Assembly: GCA_020055645.1 (NCBI GenBank)
Contig: CM034547.1
Span: 43,131,909 to 43,195,908 of the forward strand
Length of the DNA stretch: 64,000 bases
Direction: 5' to 3'
Origin: Tomocerus qinae
Taxonomy: Eukaryota > Arthropoda > Collembola > Entomobryomorpha > Tomoceridae
The position numbers and the translations under genes were made by a program. Shown here in pieces: positions 58,261 through 64,000 of the stretch (position 1 is its first letter; each line of letters opens with the position of its first letter). The notes under the pieces were generated by a model. It was not told the origin of the DNA and ran no database searches. It saw only the letters and a program-made list of their open reading frames with translations.

Positions 58261-58479
58261 TCTAGAAACTATTGGATCAACTGAGAATTCGACTTCTACC
58301 GGTTCCTCCAAGCGAGTTGAGAAAGTTTTCAAGAACAAGATATCAACAAAGTTGTGGATTCCTGATATTACTGTGACATTAATAACAAAAGAACAAGTAA
58401 CACAACTGAAACAAAAACCTTCAGTCTGTTTAAACAGACTTGATTTTCAAAATAAAGCTGTAATTTACCACGACAGCAG
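58261..58479 (+). CDS. Possible isolated exon
   Basis: An open frame bounded by TTTTCTAG upstream and a GCAG|GTATGA donor-like site downstream reads a plausible hydrophilic segment (KLWIPDITVTLITKEQVTQL, then CLNRLDFQNKAVIYHDS). No neighbouring exon could be joined to it and no family is recognised. It may be chance. Confidence 0.25.
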
Positions 58480-58771
58480 GTATGACTTGCTCTGGTCGCG
58501 GTAAATCTTATCGTTCCCAACGCAAATTTGCAATACAAAAAGGCATGTTTATCTTTGCAAAGTGTTGTCAGTCAAGGCCACTTTAGACTCATTCTATATC
58601 GTTGTCATATTATCATATTATTAAGGTGCACCACTATACAAACTGAACCAAAGCAATCCAAAAGTATATACATTCGCAAATTAGTAAATCTCTATGGATA
58701 CGTATCACTAAGCCGCTTGATTACCATGTACATCTTGAACAAAAAGATACAAGTGAAAAAATTGTATGACA

Positions 58772-59100
58772 TTTTTAGCAAAGTCCCTAAGGATCTGGAC
58801 TTACTGGACCTACGAAGAAGTGTAAATACCCAAAAAATTCACAGGAACTTCTTTGACAAAAGACCCGTTGAAAATTTAACATTTTCCATTTTTGTAATGA
58901 AGATATCGCGATTTCAAAATTACAAAAAAACAATATTTTAGTGTTTCTAACTTTAAAATCGTGATATCTTCAATACAAAAATGGAAAATGTTAAATTTTC
59001 AACGGGTCTTTTGTCAAAGAAGTTCCTGTGAATTTTTTGGGTATTTACACTTCTTCGTAGGTCCAGTAAGTTCAGATCCTTAGGGACTTTGCTGAAAAGA
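58772..59100. mobile_element. Hairpin MITE (AGCAAAGTCCCTAAGGATCTG family)
   Basis: The arms (AGCAAAGTCCCTAAGGATCT, TACTGGACCTACGAAGAAGT, AAAAGACCCGTTGAAAATTT) are mirrored almost base for base around 58930. It ends like the 7205-7540 unit, but its interior is different. Confidence 0.85.
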
Positions 59101-59179
59101 AAAATAACGTTGAATATCAAGGCTAGTAGAAGTAAAATAGGTTTGGAATTCCCAGGCACTTCTGAATTTTTGTGTATGT

Positions 59180-59340
59180 AAACCGATTTGTGACGTCACA
59201 CGGCGACTTTCCTATACATTTGCATGGGCCATCACCATGGTGAAAGTGCATGTCAAAAAATTTAAAAAATTTTGTCAAAAATATTTTTCTGCCCCATGGA
59301 AATGAATAGAAAATGTCGCCGTGTGACGTCACAAATCGAA
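59180..59340. mobile_element. 160-bp palindromic MITE
   Basis: CGATTTGTGACGTCACACGG at the left mirrors CCGTGTGACGTCACAAATCG at the right; each end contains TGACGTCA. Confidence 0.85.
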
Positions 59341-59551
59341 TGCATTACAAAAAAATCGAATGAAGCCTGGAATGCCGCAGGTTGGTTGAATATGATAGTC
59401 AAAAGACGTCCTGTTGTGTCATAGCTACGCGTATGTCCCACACTTAACAGTTTCGAGTGGTATTCCCAGCAACACTTTATTTTCTAGATGGTCTGGTTTG
59501 CATTGCATTCCTAATTGAGCAGTAATGACGTCAAATCGAAGGTATAAAGTG

Positions 59552-59738
59552 GTAAGCTAGGTTTTGAGTTTCACTTCCTTTTCACCTTACGCGCAAAGGA
59601 ACATTCGCAAATAAAACATTGCCATTGCCCCAGGTGAGGGGATTTGGAATTTTAGGCAGAATAAGTAACTGAATGGTCCTTTTTCCGCGTGAAGTGAAAG
59701 GGAAAGTGAAACAGTGAAACTCAAATTCTAGCTGTAAA
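59552..59738. mobile_element. Hairpin MITE with GTGAAA-rich ends
   Basis: AGCTAGGTTTTGAGTTTCAC and TTCCTTTTCACC-type sequence pair with GTGAAAGGGAAAGTGAAACA and GTGAAACTCAAATTCTAGCT. The arms resemble interferon-stimulated response elements (GAAAnnGAAA) by composition only. Confidence 0.65.
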
Positions 59739-60117
59739 ATTGACAAAATTACGAAAGAAACAGGGTGGTGGCACTCCCACTACAGTAGATCTGTAACTGT
59801 GGCAACTAAATAGAAAAGTCGTAATTTGAGTCCCAACAATATTACACAAAATAGCTTTCAAGGGAGTTTCAATTTTCTGAAAGTTGAACTTTGTTCAACT
59901 GAGGTTTTTCTTGACAACGATATAGAATTAGAGTATGAATAGCATCAAGCATGAGTATAAAGTGTCCAAGAATTATATGAATATGAAAGTTATATGAATA
60001 TGACAACATCACTATAACGATACTATCAATCGAAGTGTAAACTCAAAAATCTGTATAGAAATAGCAAAACGATAGGAATAGGATGAGTCTAAAGTGCCCT
60101 TCGGTCTGCATTTGTGC

Positions 60118-60283
60118 TTCGTCCCCTCAAACTAACTTTTTTGTACAGAAAAGATAGGGGCCTATCCCTTCCATAGTAACTGAATTAACACGGGGCTAGA
60201 TTTGTCGCCCGTCTGGTGTGTGATAAAAGTGATGTCAAAATCACGTTTCTTTTCTGTACAAAAAAAGTTAGTTTGGGGGGACA
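60118..60283. mobile_element. Hairpin MITE with internal TTGTCGCC repeat
   Basis: GTCCCCTCAAACTAACTTTT plus TTGTACAGAAAAGA pairs with its complement at 60250-60283. The loop holds a TTGTCGCCCGTCTGGTGTGT fragment of the 20.9/49.3-kb family. Confidence 0.75.
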
Positions 60284-60639
60284 ATAACCACAGTAACGAG
60301 TTTTAATTAACAAATCAACTCAGCAAAATTCAAATGCAAACTTGCAAAGTGATTTCACGCATGCTCGGCAGATTTGCGACTGCGATTTCGCACGTTTGCT
60401 AGGCCTGAGATAAGCTACTCATGTTGTCGTCCACCTGCTGACTGCTGAGTACACACCACCCACACACTGCCACATTGGCCTATGGTGGAGCACTCAGTCG
60501 TCTGACTCAGTCATTCATCAATGTGTGCTTCCACTGCCAGTTCGAGTCTTTGGCTGGCCGAGGGCTGTTTAGAGGCTAGTGTTTGAGTTGTAAATGTGGA
60601 ATTAAGACAAAGGTTAAGTACTAACTGCAAGGGCGATCG

Positions 60640-60865
60640 TCAATCGTATATGGATACCTCGATCTCCACGAGAATAGCTTGGATCACCTATCTTTGTTGG
60701 GCTAGTAGACTTCCGACAAAAGTCATACAACAGTGACTCGTAAATGACAGCCTTAGGCTTTTCGGGTATTAATTAACAACAATACCAGCGTTGAGGGAGT
60801 TGGTAATGGGCCCGTAATTGAGGATTGCTCCCAGTCAACCCATCGCTAAGCCATCTAAAATTTAG
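60640..60865. repeat. Dispersed repeat, inverted copy of 10.55-10.77 kb
   Basis: Same blocks as 10550-10770 in reverse order. The 69-aa minus-strand frame here is part of this repeat. Confidence 0.65.
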
Positions 60866-61184
60866 GGCTATAGTAGGAGAGTTTTTGGTCCAACACTCTG
60901 TGCGAGAGTTAATGTTATTGGTAATGTGAGTCAATGTGATAGATATTATGTAGTAGGAGGCGCCAATTAATTCTCCTGTCAACGGCCAGGTTTTAATTGT
61001 ATTTGGAAATGTCGCTGCTGCAGCTCCGCTACTGTCCTCGTCCCATCCACACTATTATTCTTCCAGGTTAACCTATTACCTATATCTATCTTCCTTGCTC
61101 CCAGTACTATCTCTCTGTAGTGAGGCAGCACACTCTATGTAACAACCGGGTGCAGATCTCTATGGAAAATAAAAAGTGGTATGC

Positions 61185-62380
61185 GAGTTCACCAATGACG
61201 TCACTACGTATTTTAAATGGCAACCCCCTAGGGATGTTTCGAAACCCCAATAGATTGATTTTATATGCCATTCCTTTTCAGTATATTATTATTATTCTAT
61301 TTAGCATATAAGATACGTTGTGTTTTTTTAAATAATAACCAAGGAGCTTGGACGGTACGTTACTACTAAACTCAAACGCTACTATACCATGACAACGTCC
61401 ATGCTCCTTGATAATAACGATGACCTGTGATAACCTCAAGTTGCTCCGCCCACAGCAAATATCTTTTCATGGGTATGTAAACATAAAAAATGATTTTAAT
61501 TTAACTTTCATGGTTTTCATGTAAAAAATAATAGTAATACTAATGTTTTTGTTATCCGAACGCGATGTAAAGCGATGTTACATGTAATTTGCTGCGAATA
61601 TCGCAAATATATAGTACTCGAGAAAGTAACCGTGGCAAAAAGGTTATCAGAGGTCATCATTATCATTTAAAAAAACTCAACAGTACATGTCGTCCACCCA
61701 TTATAACAGACACGGGATGCAACCAAATCAGAAAAACAGTCGAAACAAGATTCTAACTGCCCAGATTACCTTCCTTAGGAAATCGAGATTTTATTGTCTT
61801 TGCAAAAATTCCGCATTTAAATTGATAGTTAATCTTTTTGGCTTTGTTCATATTTCGTTCAGTGTCTATTCGTTCAAATTACTATATGAATTATACGTGG
61901 CAGTTAGCATAAACAAATATATAAGAATTCACAATAAAAGACTCAAACATTATTAAAATAAATGTATTATGACAAAGGAAATCTGCTATTTGACGTAAAA
62001 GACAGAGTAGTCAGTAAAAGAAAGTGTATATTATTATAGTGTACAGCAACGTGACTCGAAAGTACCTATGACAGTCCTTACTCCAAACTGGCTGCAGAAA
62101 GATGCTGAAATTGGCTATTGGCATAACCTTATTACGTTCGATTCTCATTGGTGTACAGTAGAATACATGCTTCATAGGGTGTGACTAATAATTGAAATTG
62201 AACGGCCGTATAAAAGAACCTGGTAATAGTGAGGGGTCTGAGTACTTTTTACTCCACCGTGCTCTTTTATCCCCTCAAATTTCATTTAGCATAAGTTGGT
62301 ACACTGAAACTGAAGTATTACTACCATGTGCTACTATTTTAATGTAGGATACTTTTGTACCATTTTTTCTGAAAATTAGG
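61185..62380. other. No gene seen
   Basis: Starts with a weak copy of the CRE/CCAAT repeat (ACCAATGACGTCAC). A short inverted pair (ACCAAGGAGCTTGGAC and its rough complement) lies at 61330-61410. The 89-aa frame at 61687-61956 has no exon support. Confidence 0.4.
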
Positions 62381-62384
62381 GGTG

Positions 62385-62695
62385 GGATTTTAAACAAAAA
62401 TACGGCTAGATTTAGGCAGCGGGATCTCGTTGCCTCAATTGCCCCTGTTGCCTCTAGTTTAGCCACTTAACCTATTATCTTTGCCATTTGCTTACCGTTA
62501 CTATTTCTGCCTCTTTTTTGACCTAACCTAATTAAAAATAAGAATATTACTTGTGTGTTAGGCTTTAACAATAAAACAGTTTATTTTTTATTAGGTTAGG
62601 TCAAAAAAGAGGCAAAAATAGTGACCGGAGGCAATGGGGACAATATATTAAAGTAATAGGTTAATGGCTAAACTAGAGGCAACGGGGGAGGGGTT
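62385..62695. mobile_element. Hairpin MITE of about 310 bp
   Basis: CTCTAGTTTAGCCACTTAAC and GCCTCTTTTTTGACCTAACC at the left pair with GGTTAGGTCAAAAAAGAGGC and GGTTAATGGCTAAACTAGAG at the right. The outer TTAGGCAGCGGG resembles the end of the 6356-6758 element. Confidence 0.8.
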
Positions 62696-62785
62696 AAGTT
62701 ATCAGTTAGTTCAGTTTATCAGTTATACCAGTCAGTTACAGTTTAAAGTTTATCAGCTAAGTTATCAGTTATAGTAACTAAGGTG
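62695..62785. repeat. TATCAGTTA short tandem motif
   Basis: Irregular repeats of TTATCAGTTA and CAGTTTA. Confidence 0.6.
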
Positions 62786-64000
62786 ATTTTCAAAATATTT
62801 GACCCCGACTCTACTGGAAATTTTGAATAGTATTTTCATACTGAAATTTTGAAACTAAAGTGGTAGCATTGGTAACAAATGTGTTTTCTACAGTAAATAT
62901 TTTATTTTTTTAGTTGTTATTTATTTGGGGCACGTTATTGTCAAATAATTACAAACAAATACAAAAATCATGAAAAGAGAAAATTTGAAATCGTGAAAAA
63001 ATTATTATGAATTAATTACGTATCTAGATTCGTTGTAAAGTTATAAAAGTAATCTTTAATTAATTGTAGAAAATATTAGTAAATGTTAGCAAACAATGGT
63101 GAATGGTTTAGCTGAGAGAAGTTAAAAACTGATGTTTACTGTACTGTAACGATATTACGTTATGCAGTTTTATAGGTTTACTTTTCTTTAAAAATTTTGT
63201 AAATGGCAAATAATTATTTCATTAATTAATTTATCTCACAATGTTGATAATCTTAGAATAATATTAGTTTAGTACTGTATATAGACATATTTTAGTTTCA
63301 TTGTGTAATAAAGACGTTCAAAAAAACTTAATATTGGTATGTTTTTTGATCATAAAGGGGGCTAACCCCCATTATTTCTAAATATTTTGAAATTCAGTTA
63401 AAAACATGCTTCTAATGGTAGCCTAAAACCTTAGCCCTACTATTCATCTTGATTTAATCTTTTAATTTTGTGTAATCTCAATGTATTTACTGTTTGGGAA
63501 AGGCATGAAATTAATTTGATTAATTTAGTGCACCATGGAAAAAATCGACCACTCCTGATTCCTGATTGATGTAAATTGGTGGAAATATCACTAATACGAT
63601 TCTGGAAATAATATTCCAAAATAATATTCTTGAGGACCTGGACGAATTCGAAGAATTGCAATGCGTGCAGAATTTCTGGAAGTTTTCATCTTTTTGTACA
63701 TGATTAGGATCATTATTCTTATATGTGTCGATTCCAGCAAATTTAAGCTTTCAGGTGATGACTGAAAAATTTGGTTTTTTATTTTATAAAATAAAGCAGA
63801 AAATTCTCTACAAAATAAAAAAAAATTCATAATTTTAAAACCATTCCTACTATTTTTAAAAATTCATTGAAACTGAGACAATTATTTTATGCTTTCATAA
63901 AATAAAATAGAAATAAATTCAGTAAGTAACCGAAGGCCAGCATTGTAGAACATCCGACAATTCAAACTTTTATGAAAATTAGTACCACCGTTCGTATGCA
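62786..64000. other. No gene seen
   Basis: AT-rich with no supported exon, repeat array or inverted repeat. Confidence 0.4.

Noticed and set aside
58528..58941. 137-aa plus-strand frame
   Set aside because: Its C-terminal half is the arm of the hairpin MITE at 58772-59100, also read on the opposite strand; the N-terminal half has no supporting feature.
61687..61956. 89-aa frame near 61.7 kb
   Set aside because: No domain, splice context or repeat relationship; length is within chance expectation for this composition.

Overview
The window looks like gene-poor, AT-rich nuclear DNA of an invertebrate animal. The supportable genes have short GT-AG introns, AATAAA signals downstream and C2H2, SAM and protein-kinase domains. 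Most of the rest is nested inverted-repeat (foldback) DNA, MITEs and minisatellites. I cannot name the species. No rRNA, tRNA or CRISPR array is supported.

The centrepiece is about 11.8 kb at 26591-38411, which I read as one large CACTA/EnSpm-type DNA transposon. Its ends are CACTGCTAGAAAAG and, inverted, CACTGCTAAAAAAG. A 15-bp inverted motif (GATTACCGGGAACAA) lies near both ends, with many degenerate TTACTGCA/TGCAGTAA subterminal repeats. On its minus strand it carries a transposase gene. The first exons encode a SAM domain shared by two proteins. Reading on gives an 875-aa SAM-C2H2-transposase; splicing from a donor just after the SAM domain gives a 524-aa second protein over eight exons. 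The last intron of that second transcript (about 5 kb) holds a nested nine-exon gene on the same strand that joins a complete protein kinase, a long coiled coil and three C2H2 fingers. A small plus-strand gene (37045-37620) lies in intron 1. Four minisatellites with a common TTGKCAGCCC core and a 32-33 bp period sit in introns and flanks of this locus. Exon phases close exactly in every model except for one apparent 1-nt frameshift in kinase exon 7.

Outside that element two related host-type genes are visible: a four-exon gene for a 265-aa basic protein of unknown function (45968-48127), and a two-exon 75-aa relative (25546-25856) that sits in a foldback and shares its last exon. A third, truncated copy of this exon lies at 55.8 kb, so the exon has been carried or duplicated inside foldback elements.

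Layout: 0.8-7.6 kb, two big nested foldbacks with minisatellites and hAT-like and hairpin MITEs; 8.5-23 kb, dispersed repeats and small MITEs; 24.0-26.3 kb, two abutting foldbacks, the second holding the 75-aa gene; 26.6-38.4 kb, the CACTA-like element; 38.6-45.1 kb, foldback, 139-bp tandem repeat, TTAA MITE and a 40-bp satellite element; 46-48.1 kb, the 265-aa gene; 47.4-57.8 kb, more foldbacks of the same family, with insertions whose empty sites can be read in the opposite arm; 58-64 kb, small hairpin MITEs and otherwise featureless DNA.
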